Origin: Streptomyces sp. NBC_01788
Lineage (GTDB): Bacteria; Actinomycetota; Actinomycetes; Streptomycetales; Streptomycetaceae
Length of the DNA stretch: 64,000 nucleotides
Direction: 5' to 3'
NCBI RefSeq assembly: GCF_035917575.1
Contig: NZ_CP109090.1
Coordinates: 3,968,001-4,032,000 of the forward strand
Below, in pieces: positions 20,389 through 29,449 of this stretch. Position numbers and translations under genes: made by a program. The notes beneath the pieces are model-generated. The model did no database searches. It saw only the letters and a list, made by a program, of their open reading frames with translations, and was not told where the DNA came from. Each line of letters opens with the position of its first letter. The first letter of the stretch is position 1.

Positions 20389-20401
20389 GGGAATCCTTCC
20401 C
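20389..20401. promoter_or_regulatory. Inverted repeat in the ssgR-ssgA gap
   Basis: GGGAA-TCC-TTCCC lies about 30 bases upstream of the ssgA start. It may be an operator for ssgA, whose transcription depends on SsgR, but no consensus is known to me. Confidence 0.3.
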
Positions 20402-20453
20402 GTGACTGGTGCATCTTGCTGAACGTACACACCAGATCACAAGGAGTGAGTTT

Positions 20454-21353
20454 TCAGATACTGATAGAGAGCGCCAGAGAGCCCAGACGCCGTCCGACCT
20501 CGCGTTGCAACTGGCGCGCGGCCGGCAGCAGCCGGTCCGCCTGGTGGGCCGGCAGGGAGAGGGCCATCGCGGCCGCCGTGGTGCCCACCGTGATGGGGAT
20601 CGCAGCGCAGACCGTCCCCAGCGCGTACTCCTGCCGCTCGGTCACCGGTTCCATCGGCCGGATGCGCTCCAGACGCCGCAGCACCGAGTGGCCGTCACGG
20701 ACCGTGTACGGGGTGAGGGACTGCACGGGGTAGCGGTCCAGATGGTCGCGGCGGGCCCTGTCGTCCAGTTGGGACAGCAGGCACTGGCCGACCGCGTGCG
20801 CGTGCCCGGTCTCGCGGAAGCCGGCCCATTCCTCGACCGCCGGGGCGGCCGCGGTGGCGGAGACGCACATGAGCTCGATCTCGCCCTCGCGGTACATCGC
20901 GTAGTACACCGGGGCACCGATGGAGTCCCGCCACTGGGCGAGCGCCTCGACGATCGTGCTGCGACGTTTCTGCGCCGCTCCGCTGCTGCTCAGTCGTTCA
21001 GCGGCCTCGCCGAGGAAGAACAGGCCCCGGTCGCGGCGCAGATAGCCCTCATGGACGAGGGTGCGCAGCAGGTGGTAGGCGGTGGGCAGAGCCAGGCCCG
21101 TCTCACGGGCGAGCTGTTTCGCGGGCGCTCCGTGCTCGTGCCGCGCGACGGTCTCCAGCAGGCGCATCGCGCGCTGCACGGACCCGATGAGGGTCGGGGG
21201 CTGCTGGGGCCGTGGCTGCTCCGGGACCGTGGCTCCGGGCCGTTCCACGGGGGCCGACGAACGCGGTTGTGCCGGGAGGGCCGTCGAGCGGGACGGCCCC
21301 CGGGGTGCGGGCGGCGCGTGCCGTTCTGCGGGTGCGGTGTCAGCCGTGGCCAA
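20454..21353 (-). CDS. ssgR: IclR-family activator of ssgA
   Basis: A 299-residue IclR-type regulator. A Pro/Ala-rich leader of about 50 residues precedes the winged helix (SVQRAMRLLETVARHEHGAPAKQLARETGLALPTAYHLLRTL), followed by the effector domain (GHAHAVGQCLLSQL, CAAIPI). The identification with SsgR rests on position immediately before ssgA, as in S. coelicolor. The start is TTG at 21353 with GGGAG seven bases upstream. Confidence 0.88.
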   Translation of the reverse strand: MATADTAPAERHAPPAPRGPSRSTALPAQPRSSAPVERPGATVPEQPRPQQPPTLIGSVQRAMRLLETVARHEHGAPAKQLARETGLALPTAYHLLRTLVHEGYLRRDRGLFFLGEAAERLSSSGAAQKRRSTIVEALAQWRDSIGAPVYYAMYREGEIELMCVSATAAAPAVEEWAGFRETGHAHAVGQCLLSQLDDRARRDHLDRYPVQSLTPYTVRDGHSVLRRLERIRPMEPVTERQEYALGTVCAAIPITVGTTAAAMALSLPAHQADRLLPAARQLQREVGRRLGSLALSISI

Positions 21354-21549
21354 GGGGTCACTCCCGTAGCGCGAGGGGGCAGCCGTGCGGGAACACGATG
21401 GGGGGTGTGCGCGCCCGCGGGGGACGGCCCCCGCGTCGATCTCCGGACCCTATCCGCCTGTCACCGCACACGGACGGCTTGTCCGCGAAACTTCCCTCCC
21501 GCGAGGGAACCGGCGATTCCCGTTACCGGCCACCGGTTGCCCCTGACAC

Positions 21550-21762
21550 TCACCAGTCGCTGCGCGAGGACGAACCCGTCAGGAACTTCCGCACGATGTA
21601 GATCAGCCCGCCGACAAGGGCCACGAAGATCAGCACCTTGAACAGCAGCCAGACCACGAAGCCGATCACGCTCGCTATCACGCCACCGAAGACGACCAGA
21701 GCGATGACGGGCACCGCGATCCACTTCACCCACCACGGCAGACCCGCGAAGATCTCTCGCAT
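21550..21762 (-). CDS. Small membrane protein, DUF5326 family
   Basis: A 70-residue protein, mostly membrane: PWWVKWIAVPVIALVVFGGVIASVIGFVVWLLFKVLIFVALVGGLIYIVRKF forms two close helices, followed by a Ser-rich tail ending in SRSDW. This matches the DUF5326 family seen beside ssgR in Streptomyces. Start ATG at 21762, with AGGACGAGGG upstream; an ATG at 21777 would add five residues. Function unknown. Confidence 0.8.
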   Translation of the reverse strand: MREIFAGLPWWVKWIAVPVIALVVFGGVIASVIGFVVWLLFKVLIFVALVGGLIYIVRKFLTGSSSRSDW

Positions 21763-21940
21763 TGCCCTCGTCCTCATCTCTCCGCCGGCTCGGGGCCGGG
21801 TCCTGTCGGCGGCCCGCACTCCCCGGTGCGGACCCTGCCGGTGTTCTGCGTTCGATGCTAGAGCCGGGAGGGCGCCCGCGGGGCCCTCGCACCCCTTGTC
21901 CTGCCCTGACCGGTCCCCTAGGGAACCCCGAGACGCCGCC

Positions 21941-22258
21941 TCAGGCTTCCGGGGGAGAGAACACCACCAGGACCCGCAGATCCTCGCTGATGTGATGGAA
22001 CTTGTGGGCGACTCCGGCCGGTACGTACACCACGCTGCCGCGGGCCACCTCGGTCGTCTCCAGACCGACCGTGATGGAGGCGCGGCCGCTGACGACGAAG
22101 TACACCTCGTCCTGGTTGTGCGGCTTCTGCGGGTCCTGCCCGCCCGCGTCGAGCGCGTACAGACCGACCGACATGTTCCGCTCACGCAGGAACTGAAGGT
22201 AGGCGCCCTCGTTGGCGGCTCGTTCCGTCTCCAGTTCGTCCAGCCGGAATGCCTTCAT
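21941..22258 (-). CDS. Small cupin-domain protein
   Basis: A 105-residue single-domain cupin. HNQDEVYFVVSGRA is the first cupin motif (His and Glu metal ligands) and VYVPAGVAHKFHHI the second (His ligand). Such proteins bind a metal and act as small isomerases, dioxygenases or sensors; nothing here narrows this. Start ATG at 22258. It diverges from the holin-like gene, 48 bp away. Confidence 0.82.
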   Translation of the reverse strand: MKAFRLDELETERAANEGAYLQFLRERNMSVGLYALDAGGQDPQKPHNQDEVYFVVSGRASITVGLETTEVARGSVVYVPAGVAHKFHHISEDLRVLVVFSPPEA

Positions 22259-22306
22259 CGTCCTCGCCCGTACTAGTAGTCGATCTGGTCTGCCACGATC
22301 AGACAC

Positions 22307-22684
22307 ATGAAGAATTTCGTAGTCAAGACGATCGCCAACGCGGGCGCCCTGGCGGTCGCCGTGTGGGTGCTCGACAAGATCACCCTGACCGGGGACAACA
22401 CCGCCAAGAAGGCCGGCACGCTGATCGTCGTCGCCCTGATCTTCGGGCTGGTGAACTTCCTGGTCAAGCCGGTGGTGAAGGTACTGACCTTCCCGTTGTT
22501 CATCCTCACACTGGGCCTGATCACCCTCGTGGTCAACGCGCTGATGCTGCTGTTGACGTCGTGGGTGTGCGGCAAGCTCCATCTGAGCTTCCACGTCGAC
22601 GGCTTCTGGACGGCCGTCCTGGGCGGTCTGATCGTCTCGGTCGTCTCCTGGGCGCTGAACCTGGTCCTGCCGGACGAGGACTGA
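22307..22684 (+). CDS. Phage holin family / four-helix membrane protein
   Basis: A 125-residue protein with four hydrophobic helices and few charges: KTIANAGALAVAVWVLDKI, AGTLIVVALIFGLVNFLVKPVVKVLTFPLFILTLGLITLVVNALMLLLTSWV and GFWTAVLGGLIVSVVSWALNLVL. The NFLVKPVVKVLTFPL segment is the hallmark of the membrane family Pfam lists with phage holins. It is a chromosomal housekeeping gene, not evidence of a prophage. Confidence 0.82.
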   Translation: MKNFVVKTIANAGALAVAVWVLDKITLTGDNTAKKAGTLIVVALIFGLVNFLVKPVVKVLTFPLFILTLGLITLVVNALMLLLTSWVCGKLHLSFHVDGFWTAVLGGLIVSVVSWALNLVLPDED

Positions 22685-22781
22685 CCCGAGGGGCCGAGGA
22701 AGCACCCCCGAGCAGGAAGTGGGCGGCGGGCCGCGCTCGGCCCACCGCAGAACGAACAGCAGGCGAAGGAAGGCAGGCGGC

Positions 22782-23972
22782 ATGAACGACTCCGCTGCGG
22801 ACGACCGGAACGGCACGCGGGAGCAGCCCCGTTTCCCCACCGGCACGGGTGACGGAACACGTGCGGTGCGGGCCGGGCTGCCCGAGCCGGTCAAGCACGA
22901 ACCGACGCTTCCGGGGCCGGTGTTCGCCGCCCACTTCCATCTGCCGGGCGACCCCACGGGCCCCTACACCTACGGCCGCGACGAGAACCCGACCTGGACG
23001 CTGCTGGAGCGCGCCATCGGCGAACTGGAGGCACCCGGGCAGGACGGCGTCGAGACGCTGGTGTTCGCCTCCGGCATGGCCGCCATCTCGTCGGTGCTCT
23101 TCTCCCAGCTGCGCACCGGGGACACGGTGGTGCTGCCCAGCGACGGCTACCAGGCGCTGCCCCTGGTGCGCGAGCAGCTTCAGGAGTACGGGATCGAGGT
23201 GCGCACGGCACCGACCGGCGGGGACGCCCAGCTCGACGCGCTGGACGGGGCACGGCTGCTGTGGATCGAGTCGCCGTCGAACCCGGGGCTGGACGTGTGC
23301 GACATCCGGCGGCTGGTCGAGGCGGCACACGCGCGTGGCGCCCTGGTCGCCGTCGACAACACGCTGGCGACCCCGCTCGGGCAGCGGCCGCTGGCACTGG
23401 GCGCGGACTTCTCCGTGGCCAGCGGCACCAAGCAGCTCACCGGGCACGGCGACATCCTGCTGGGATACGTCGCCGGCCGCGGCGGCGAGGCCACGGCGGC
23501 CGTACGCCGCTGGCGCAAGATCGTCGGCGCGATCCCGGGGCCGATGGAGGCCTGGCTCGCCCACCGATCGATCGCCACCCTGCAACTCCGCGTCGACCGT
23601 CAGAACACCTCCGCCCTCACTCTCGCCGAGGCGCTGCGCGGACGGCCGGAGGTGACCGGGCTGCGCTACCCCGGGCTGCCCGACGACCCCTCGCACAGGA
23701 CCGCCGCACGGCAGATGCGGCGCTACGGGTGCGTGGTGTCCTTCACGCTGCCCACGCGTGCGCGTGCCGAGCGTTTCCTCGACGCGCTGCGGCTCGTGGA
23801 CCCCGCGACGAGCTTCGGCGGGGTGCGCTCCACCGCCGAGCGACGCGGACGCTGGGGCGGCGACGCGGTGCCGGAGGGCTTCATCCGGATGTCCGTCGGC
23901 GCCGAGGACCCCGAGGACCTGGTGGCGGATGTACTGCGGGCGCTGGAGGAGTCGGCGGAGCCGGCCGGCTGA
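22782..23972 (+). CDS. Cystathionine gamma-lyase-type PLP enzyme
   Basis: A 396-residue Cys/Met-metabolism PLP enzyme. YTYGRDENPTW, FASGMAAIS, IESPSNPGLDV and SGTKQLTGHGDI (the Schiff-base Lys) are the standard motifs. These enzymes cleave or form cystathionine or split methionine; the sequence is closest in style to actinobacterial cystathionine gamma-lyases, and exact reaction cannot be fixed. The ATG at 22782 follows AGGAAGGCAGGC. It ends at a strong terminator. Confidence 0.86.
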   Translation: MNDSAADDRNGTREQPRFPTGTGDGTRAVRAGLPEPVKHEPTLPGPVFAAHFHLPGDPTGPYTYGRDENPTWTLLERAIGELEAPGQDGVETLVFASGMAAISSVLFSQLRTGDTVVLPSDGYQALPLVREQLQEYGIEVRTAPTGGDAQLDALDGARLLWIESPSNPGLDVCDIRRLVEAAHARGALVAVDNTLATPLGQRPLALGADFSVASGTKQLTGHGDILLGYVAGRGGEATAAVRRWRKIVGAIPGPMEAWLAHRSIATLQLRVDRQNTSALTLAEALRGRPEVTGLRYPGLPDDPSHRTAARQMRRYGCVVSFTLPTRARAERFLDALRLVDPATSFGGVRSTAERRGRWGGDAVPEGFIRMSVGAEDPEDLVADVLRALEESAEPAG

Positions 23973-24020
23973 CGCTTCGCGGGCACCGCCCGCTGCCGCC
24001 CGCTTCCATCCACGCAGGGC

Positions 24021-24059
24021 GGACGGTCCGAGCCTCCCCCCTCGTGGCTCGGACCGTCC
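24021..24059 (+). terminator. Terminator of the PLP lyase gene
   Basis: A perfect 14-bp stem (GGACGGTCCGAGCC) with an 11-nt loop starts 49 bp after the stop codon. Confidence 0.8.
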
Positions 24060-24137
24060 TCGGTTCCGCGCGCAAGAACCGCGCGAACAAGGCTAGTTGA
24101 CTCTCCGTCAGTGTCCAATCACGGTAGCGACAGAGAC

Positions 24138-24155
24138 CTATCGACATATTTATAG
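24138..24155 (+). promoter_or_regulatory. Probable LysR-type operator
   Basis: CTATCGACATATTTATAG has CTAT/ATAG arms around ten AT-rich bases, the interrupted dyad used by LysR regulators. It lies 53 bases before the LysR start, where self-control is usual. Confidence 0.5.
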
Positions 24156-24207
24156 TTGGGCGGGGCCGGGGGGCCGCACGAAAGGGCACCAAGAGGGGTG
24201 GGCGTGC

Positions 24208-25113
24208 ATGGATCTGGCATTGCTGCGCACGTTCGTGACCGTGCACCGCGCGGGCTCCTTCACCCGCGCCGCGGCGCTCCTCGGTCTCTCCCAGCCGGCC
24301 GTCACCTCACAGATCCGCACGCTGGAACGGCAGTTGGGACGTCCCCTGTTCCTGCGCAGGGCCCGTGGTGTGACGCCCACGACCATCGGCGACGAGCTCG
24401 CGCACAAGGCCGCGCCACACCTGGACGCACTCGTGGAGATCACCGAGTCCGACCTCGACGAAGAGTCCTCCCTGCGCACGCTGCACCTGGCCGGGCCGCC
24501 GGAGTTCGTCGCGGAACGGGTCCTGCCCGCACTGACCGGACTGACCGGCGACGACGGACAGGGCTTCGCGCTGCGTACCTCCTTCGGGACCGCCGAGGAG
24601 ATCCTGGACGGACTGTCCGCCGGACATCACGATCTGGCCATCAGCACGGCCCGGCCCCGAGGCGGACTGCTCACGGCGGCTCCGCTGTGCGACGAGGAAC
24701 ACGTCCTGGTCGCCGCTCCGCGCTGGGCCGAGCGGATCACCCCGGCGACACCACGTCGCACGGTCGCGCCCGCCCTGGAGACCGTCCCCGTGATCGAGGT
24801 TCACGAGTCGCTCCCCTTCACCTCCCGCTACTGGGGCTCGGTCTTCGACGCCCGGCCCGCGGCGTCCGGCACAGTGATCGTCCCCGATCTGCGCGCGGTC
24901 CTCGCCTGCGTGGTCGCCGGCGCGGGGCTCGCGGTGCTGCCCCGGTATCTGTGCGCCGCAGCCCTGAGGCGGGGCGAGATCGTGCCCCTGCACGAGCCGG
25001 CGGTACCGCCGCTGCGCACCTACTTCCTCGCGGTCCGCGCCGGAACGCTGGCGATGCCGCACATCGCGCGGGCCCACGAGTGGCTGCTGCGGGCGGCCGC
25101 CACCTGGTACTGA
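24208..25113 (+). CDS. LysR-family transcriptional regulator
   Basis: A 301-residue LysR protein. The winged helix is at residues 1-60: LALLRTFVTVHRAGSFTRAAALLGLSQPAVTSQIRTLERQLGRPLFLRR. The co-inducer domain follows, ending at LPRYLCAAALRRGEIVPL. The start ATG at 24208 places the helix at the extreme N-terminus as expected. No divergent target gene is present, so its regulon is unknown. Confidence 0.92.
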   Translation: MDLALLRTFVTVHRAGSFTRAAALLGLSQPAVTSQIRTLERQLGRPLFLRRARGVTPTTIGDELAHKAAPHLDALVEITESDLDEESSLRTLHLAGPPEFVAERVLPALTGLTGDDGQGFALRTSFGTAEEILDGLSAGHHDLAISTARPRGGLLTAAPLCDEEHVLVAAPRWAERITPATPRRTVAPALETVPVIEVHESLPFTSRYWGSVFDARPAASGTVIVPDLRAVLACVVAGAGLAVLPRYLCAAALRRGEIVPLHEPAVPPLRTYFLAVRAGTLAMPHIARAHEWLLRAAATWY

Positions 25114-25194
25114 ACGAACTGGTACTGAGTGAAGAAGAGTGCGGCTACTGGACGAGGGAGGAGAGCGCGGCGTGAGACCGAAGCGGCGTGCGAT

Positions 25195-25208
25195 GTTTCA
25201 CGTGGAAC
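25195..25208. other. Degenerate parS site (GTTTCACGTGGAAC)
   Basis: One mismatch from parS, 22 bases upstream of the Nudix start codon. Confidence 0.65.
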
Positions 25209-25229
25209 CAGCCGGGCCACATTTCTCCC

Positions 25230-25712
25230 ATGACCGTCCGACCCGTGGTCAAGCGCACCGCCCGCGCCGTTCTCCTCGACGGTGACGACCTGATCCTGAT
25301 CAAGCGCACCAAGCCCGGTGTCGATCCCTACTGGGTCACTCCCGGCGGCGGGGTCGAGCCCGGGGACGCGACTGTCGTCGACGCCCTGCACCGCGAGGTG
25401 CACGAGGAACTCGGCGCCAAGATCATCGATGTCGTGCCCTGCTTCGTGGACACCGTGGAGCACATCGGCGAGGACGGCGGCGCGACCGGTGTGAAGGTGC
25501 AGCACTTCTTCGTCTGCCGGCTGGAGTCCATGAACCTTTCCCAGCGGCATGGCCCGGAGGTGGACCAGCCCGCCGGGGAGTACGAGATCGTGCGTGTGCC
25601 GTTCACACGGGTCGGCATCGCCTCCGTCCACCTCGTCCCACTGTCCCTGCGCCACTACCTGGACGGGAACATCGAGGGCGTGCGGGCCATGCACGCTCCC
25701 GACCTGGGCTGA
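25230..25712 (+). CDS. Nudix hydrolase
   Basis: A 160-residue Nudix protein, a pyrophosphatase acting on nucleoside diphosphate derivatives. The Nudix box runs GGGVEPGDATVVDALHREVHEELGA; the REVHEELG core is intact, but the first conserved Glu (eight residues before the Arg) is Ala. That Glu is less critical than the REUXEE core, so activity is likely. Start ATG at 25230. Substrate unknown. Confidence 0.86.
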   Translation: MTVRPVVKRTARAVLLDGDDLILIKRTKPGVDPYWVTPGGGVEPGDATVVDALHREVHEELGAKIIDVVPCFVDTVEHIGEDGGATGVKVQHFFVCRLESMNLSQRHGPEVDQPAGEYEIVRVPFTRVGIASVHLVPLSLRHYLDGNIEGVRAMHAPDLG

Positions 25713-25803
25713 GGGCACCGGTCGGTCCGGCATGGCCAAAAGCACGTACGTGTGGTCCCAAACGGGTGGACGCCGAGGGGGTCCTTCGGACAGCCTGACC
25801 TGC

Positions 25804-26679
25804 GTGTCGACTCCTTCCTCCGCGCGTTTCCCCATCCGCCGCCTGACGCTTCGCGATCTCACCGCCTGCGCCGACTTGTCCGAGAACCGGGGATGGCTGC
25901 GGGAGGAGCACAAGTGGAGCTTCCTCCTGACGGCCGGTACGGGCTACGGCATCGACGACCCGGACGGAGGACTCGTCGCCACGTGCGTCGTGAGCGAGTA
26001 CGGACCGCAGGGCCGTCCGGATCTCGGCGCCATCGGCATGGTCCTGGTCGCCGAACGACATGCCCGCCAGGGAATCGGACGGCGGCTGATGCGCCATGTC
26101 GTCTCGACGATGGGCAGCACCCCCCTGACTCTCCATGCGACACCGTTCGGCCGCCCGCTCTACGAAGAGCTGGGCTTCAAGGTCACGGGCAGGGCGGAGA
26201 TGGTGGTCGGGCACTTCACGCCGGACGGGCCGGATGAGCCACGATCCCGTATCGCCACACGCGCGGCCACCGCGGCGGACCTCGCGGGCATCCTCCGGCT
26301 CGACGAGGAGGTGTTCGGCGTCGACCGGACCCCGGCCGTCACGCGACTGCCCGCGTTCGCCGACCAGTTGCGCGTCGCCGAGGAGCGCGGCCGGATCATC
26401 GGGTACGCGGCGGCCTGGCCCAACATGGACACCCATGTGGTGGGCCCCCTGATCGCCCGGGACACGGAGACGGCCAAGGCTCTGATCGCCTCCCTCGCCG
26501 CCGGAACCGACCGCCGGCTGCGCACCGACATCGACGTGCGTCACAAGGAGCTGCTGGCCTGGGTTACGGAACGCGGGCTGGCCCCGGTGTTCGGCAACGA
26601 CGTCATGATGTACGGCGTCGCGGAGCCGCCCGGGGACTGGACCCGCCGCTTCGCTCCGCTCACCGTCGCGGCGGGCTGA
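25804..26679 (+). CDS. GNAT acetyltransferase with second acetyltransferase-like domain
   Basis: A 291-residue protein. The N-terminal GNAT fold shows GMVLVAERHARQGIGRRLMRHV (acetyl-CoA binding loop RQGIGRR) and YEELGFKVTGR. The C-terminal half (RAATAADLAGILRLDEEVFGVDRTPAV...) resembles the accessory acetyltransferase domain of two-domain GNATs. The GTG at 25804 begins at the conserved part; an ATG at 25732 would add 24 poorly coding residues. Start uncertain; substrate unknown. Confidence 0.75.
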   Translation: MSTPSSARFPIRRLTLRDLTACADLSENRGWLREEHKWSFLLTAGTGYGIDDPDGGLVATCVVSEYGPQGRPDLGAIGMVLVAERHARQGIGRRLMRHVVSTMGSTPLTLHATPFGRPLYEELGFKVTGRAEMVVGHFTPDGPDEPRSRIATRAATAADLAGILRLDEEVFGVDRTPAVTRLPAFADQLRVAEERGRIIGYAAAWPNMDTHVVGPLIARDTETAKALIASLAAGTDRRLRTDIDVRHKELLAWVTERGLAPVFGNDVMMYGVAEPPGDWTRRFAPLTVAAG

Positions 26680-26785
26680 GGGACGAGGCCACTCGATTGT
26701 TGCATGCGCGCCATATCTTTGAAGGCGGTCTATTGCTGTGCTGCTCTATCCTGGACGCAGCCGCTCCGGGACGGAGGAGACGCCC

Positions 26786-27250
26786 ATGACAGCGACGGAC
26801 CCCGCGCTCACCGCCCTGGCCCAGGGCTGGTCGGCGCTCGCCCTGTTGCACGGCGGGATCGAGACGCGCATCGAGCGCGCCCTTCAGGCCGGGCACGATC
26901 TGAGCGTGCGCGAATACTCCCTGCTCGACGTGCTCAGCCGGCAGCACGACGGTGAGGGCGGCCATCTGCAGATGAAGCAGGTCGCGGACGCGGTCGTCCT
27001 CAGCCAGAGCGCCACCACCCGACTGGTCACCCGGCTCGAGGACCGCGGTCTCCTGGAGCGCTACCTGTGCCCCACCGACCGTCGCGGCATCTACACCAAC
27101 GTCACCGAAGCCGGCCTCAAGCTCCTGGCGGAGGCCCGGCCGACCAACGACGGGGCTTTGCGCGAGGCACTCGACGAAGCTGCGAAGAACCCGGAGCTGG
27201 CACCACTGGTCCGGGCCGTCGAGTCCTTGCACGCCACCGCCCCGGCATAG
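26786..27250 (+). CDS. MarR-family transcriptional regulator
   Basis: A 154-residue MarR repressor. The winged helix spans LSVREYSLLDVLSRQ... MKQVADAVVLSQSATTRLVTRLEDRGLLERYLCPTDRRGIYTNVTEAG, with the usual Asp-Arg-Arg wing tip. GGAGGAG precedes the ATG at 26786. It may control itself and the downstream GNAT gene 38 bp away. Confidence 0.9.
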   Translation: MTATDPALTALAQGWSALALLHGGIETRIERALQAGHDLSVREYSLLDVLSRQHDGEGGHLQMKQVADAVVLSQSATTRLVTRLEDRGLLERYLCPTDRRGIYTNVTEAGLKLLAEARPTNDGALREALDEAAKNPELAPLVRAVESLHATAPA

Positions 27251-27288
27251 TCCCGGCGCGAGCCGGATCGCCGCATAGGGTGCGGGCC

Positions 27289-27741
27289 ATGGAAGATCTC
27301 GCCATACGAGCCGCAGCCGCCGCCGACGTCCCCGCCATCGTGGCCATGCTCGCGGACGACCCGCTGGGGGCGCGGCGCGAGTCCCCGGACGACCTCGCGC
27401 CCTACCTGGCCGCGCTGGAGCGGCTCAGCGCCGATCCCCACCAGCACCTGGTGGTCGCCGAGCGCGAAGACCGCGTCGTCGGCACACTCCAGCTCACGAT
27501 CATTCCGGGCCTGTCCCGGCGCGGCTCCACCCGGTCGATCATCGAAGCCGTCCGCATCCACGCGGACGAGCGCGGCAGCGGGCTGGGCACGCGACTCATC
27601 GAGTGGGCCATCGACACCTCTCGGCGTGAGGGCTGCCAGTTGGTCCAGCTCACGTCGGACAGGACGCGCACCGACGCCCACCGCTTCTACGAGCGCCTGG
27701 GGTTCGAAGCCTCACACCTGGGTTTCAAGCTCCAGCTGTGA
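27289..27741 (+). CDS. GNAT-family N-acetyltransferase
   Basis: A 150-residue single-domain GNAT: VVAEREDRVVGTLQLTIIPG, RIHADERGSGLGTRLIEWAI (acetyl-CoA loop RGSGLGTR) and HRFYERLGFEASHLGFKLQL. Likely cotranscribed with the MarR gene. It ends at a parS-centred palindrome. Substrate unknown. Confidence 0.88.
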   Translation: MEDLAIRAAAAADVPAIVAMLADDPLGARRESPDDLAPYLAALERLSADPHQHLVVAEREDRVVGTLQLTIIPGLSRRGSTRSIIEAVRIHADERGSGLGTRLIEWAIDTSRREGCQLVQLTSDRTRTDAHRFYERLGFEASHLGFKLQL

Positions 27742-27770
27742 GCACTGTGAGCACGTGAAGACCAAACACG

Positions 27771-27810
27771 CCGAGGGGCGGGCGTTTCACGTGAAACGCC
27801 CGCCCCTCGG
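27771..27810. other. parS site (27784-27797) inside a 40-bp perfect palindrome
   Basis: Both 20-bp arms (CCGAGGGGCGGGCGTTTCAC and its complement) match exactly. It lies 29 bp after the GNAT stop and 20 bp from the end of the converging serine hydrolase gene, the place where a bidirectional terminator is expected. Confidence 0.92.
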
Positions 27811-27830
27811 ATCGTGGAGGACTTCCGGGC

Positions 27831-29216
27831 TTATCCGATGCCTCGCCATCCCTCCGGGTCGACGCCGCCGGGCACGGAAGCCTCTACGTCGTACGGCTGA
27901 CGCGTGAACACGAACGACCCGAGGTCCAGATGGTCCACGGACCCGTCCGGCCGCCGCACCACCCGCAGCACCTCGCCGGCGTAGTAGCCCTCCAGCCCCG
28001 TCCAGGTGCCGTCACCGTTCGCCCGGAACCGTGAACGACGGCCGTTGCCGGACAGCGGCTCCAGCGAGGCGAGCCCGTCGGCCGTCAGCCGCAGGCCGAA
28101 CCCGTACGTCCCCCAGTACCACTGTCCCGCCAGTTCCAGCACCGACGGCTCGTCCTTCCGCAGCGGCCGCCAGGGCTCCGGGATCCGCGGCTCGGCGTCG
28201 GCGACGATCCCCACGAGGTCGGCCGCCACCGCGGCAAGCGCCGGCCCGGACGTGCAGTTCGCCAGCACCACCGCGGCCACGTCGTCCTCCACGCCGATGG
28301 TGAGCGAGGCCAGAAAGCCCGGGAGCGACCCGCCGTGTCCGACCAGAAGCCGCTCGCCCCACCGCCGCACCTCGAGCCCCAGGCCGTACGCGTACCCGGA
28401 CGCCACATCCGCCGCCTCGGGCGGAGCCGCCGGAGTCCTCATCTCCCGAAGCGACTCGGCGCTCAGCACCCGGTCGTCTCCCTGGACCAGGAAGACGGCG
28501 AAGCGCGCCAGATCCCCCGTCGTGGACCACAGTTGCCCGGCCGAAGCCATGCGCCCGAGGTCCTCGGCGGGTTCGGGCAGCATCACGTCGGCCCAGGGGT
28601 GCACCGCCCAGCCCCCCGCGTGCGGCGCCTCGGGACGGGCACCCGTGCGGTCCAGGCCCAGGGGTTCGAGCACTTCCCGCCGAAGGACGTCCTCCCAGGG
28701 AGCGCCCCGCAGTTCCTCGACGAGCGCGCCCAGCAGGGTGTAGCCGGGATTCGAGTAGTGGAACCGCCGGCCGGCCGGATGGCGCAGCGGCTCCTCGCCC
28801 AGCACATCGGCCAGCTCGGGCCGCAGGACCCCCGGCGACCTCTCCCACCAGGGCGCCGGCGACTCGGCGGCCAACCCGCTCGTGTGCGCCAGCAGTTCGG
28901 CTACGGTCGCCTCCCCCACGCCGGTGCCCGGCAGATGCTTCTCCAGCGGATCCCCGAGGTCGAGCAGGCCCTCGTCGCGCAGCCGCAGAACAAGCACGGC
29001 GGTGAAGGTCTTGGTGATCGAGCCGATGCGGTACTGCGTGTTCTGATCCGGTGCGTGTCCGTCCACCGACGTCCGCGCACCGTGCCAGACCGTCCGCCCC
29101 TCCCGGACGACCGCCGCGACGAGCGACGGCGCCCGCCCCTCGGCCTGGGCCACGGCGATCCGGTGCAGCAAAGCCCGGCGAGTACCGGGAAGCAGGTCAT
29201 CCTGAAATGTCGTCAT
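27831..29216 (-). CDS. Serine hydrolase of the beta-lactamase/PBP4* family
   Basis: A 461-residue protein of the class C beta-lactamase-like group, which includes D-amino-acid peptidases and esterases. GSITKTF carries the nucleophile Ser and Lys, YSNPGY the catalytic Tyr, and HGGSLPG replaces KTG. A C-terminal beta-rich domain of about 110 residues follows. No signal peptide is seen, so it is probably cytoplasmic. Start ATG at 29216. Substrate unknown. Confidence 0.87.
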   Translation of the reverse strand: MTTFQDDLLPGTRRALLHRIAVAQAEGRAPSLVAAVVREGRTVWHGARTSVDGHAPDQNTQYRIGSITKTFTAVLVLRLRDEGLLDLGDPLEKHLPGTGVGEATVAELLAHTSGLAAESPAPWWERSPGVLRPELADVLGEEPLRHPAGRRFHYSNPGYTLLGALVEELRGAPWEDVLRREVLEPLGLDRTGARPEAPHAGGWAVHPWADVMLPEPAEDLGRMASAGQLWSTTGDLARFAVFLVQGDDRVLSAESLREMRTPAAPPEAADVASGYAYGLGLEVRRWGERLLVGHGGSLPGFLASLTIGVEDDVAAVVLANCTSGPALAAVAADLVGIVADAEPRIPEPWRPLRKDEPSVLELAGQWYWGTYGFGLRLTADGLASLEPLSGNGRRSRFRANGDGTWTGLEGYYAGEVLRVVRRPDGSVDHLDLGSFVFTRQPYDVEASVPGGVDPEGWRGIG

Positions 29217-29449
29217 GCCCACAGTCCACCCGGAGAGTCGGGCACACGTCGAGCACATTTTTCCGCACGGCCGCGAAGAGCCACGCTCGGCCGGACCGCG
29301 GCCGCGCAGGGTCTCGCCGCTCATGACATGTCGATCTTGCGCGACCTGGGCATTCCTGGCTGTCTCAGGCGAACCCAGATCGCGCACCGATGAGTTTCCC
29401 GCGCCGCACTGGTCTATACGCCGGACACCCACGAACGGAAGGCTGGGCC

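Noticed and set aside
22307..22684. Prophage, suggested by the holin-family protein
   Set aside because: No other phage gene is nearby and this membrane family is a chromosomal core gene in actinobacteria.
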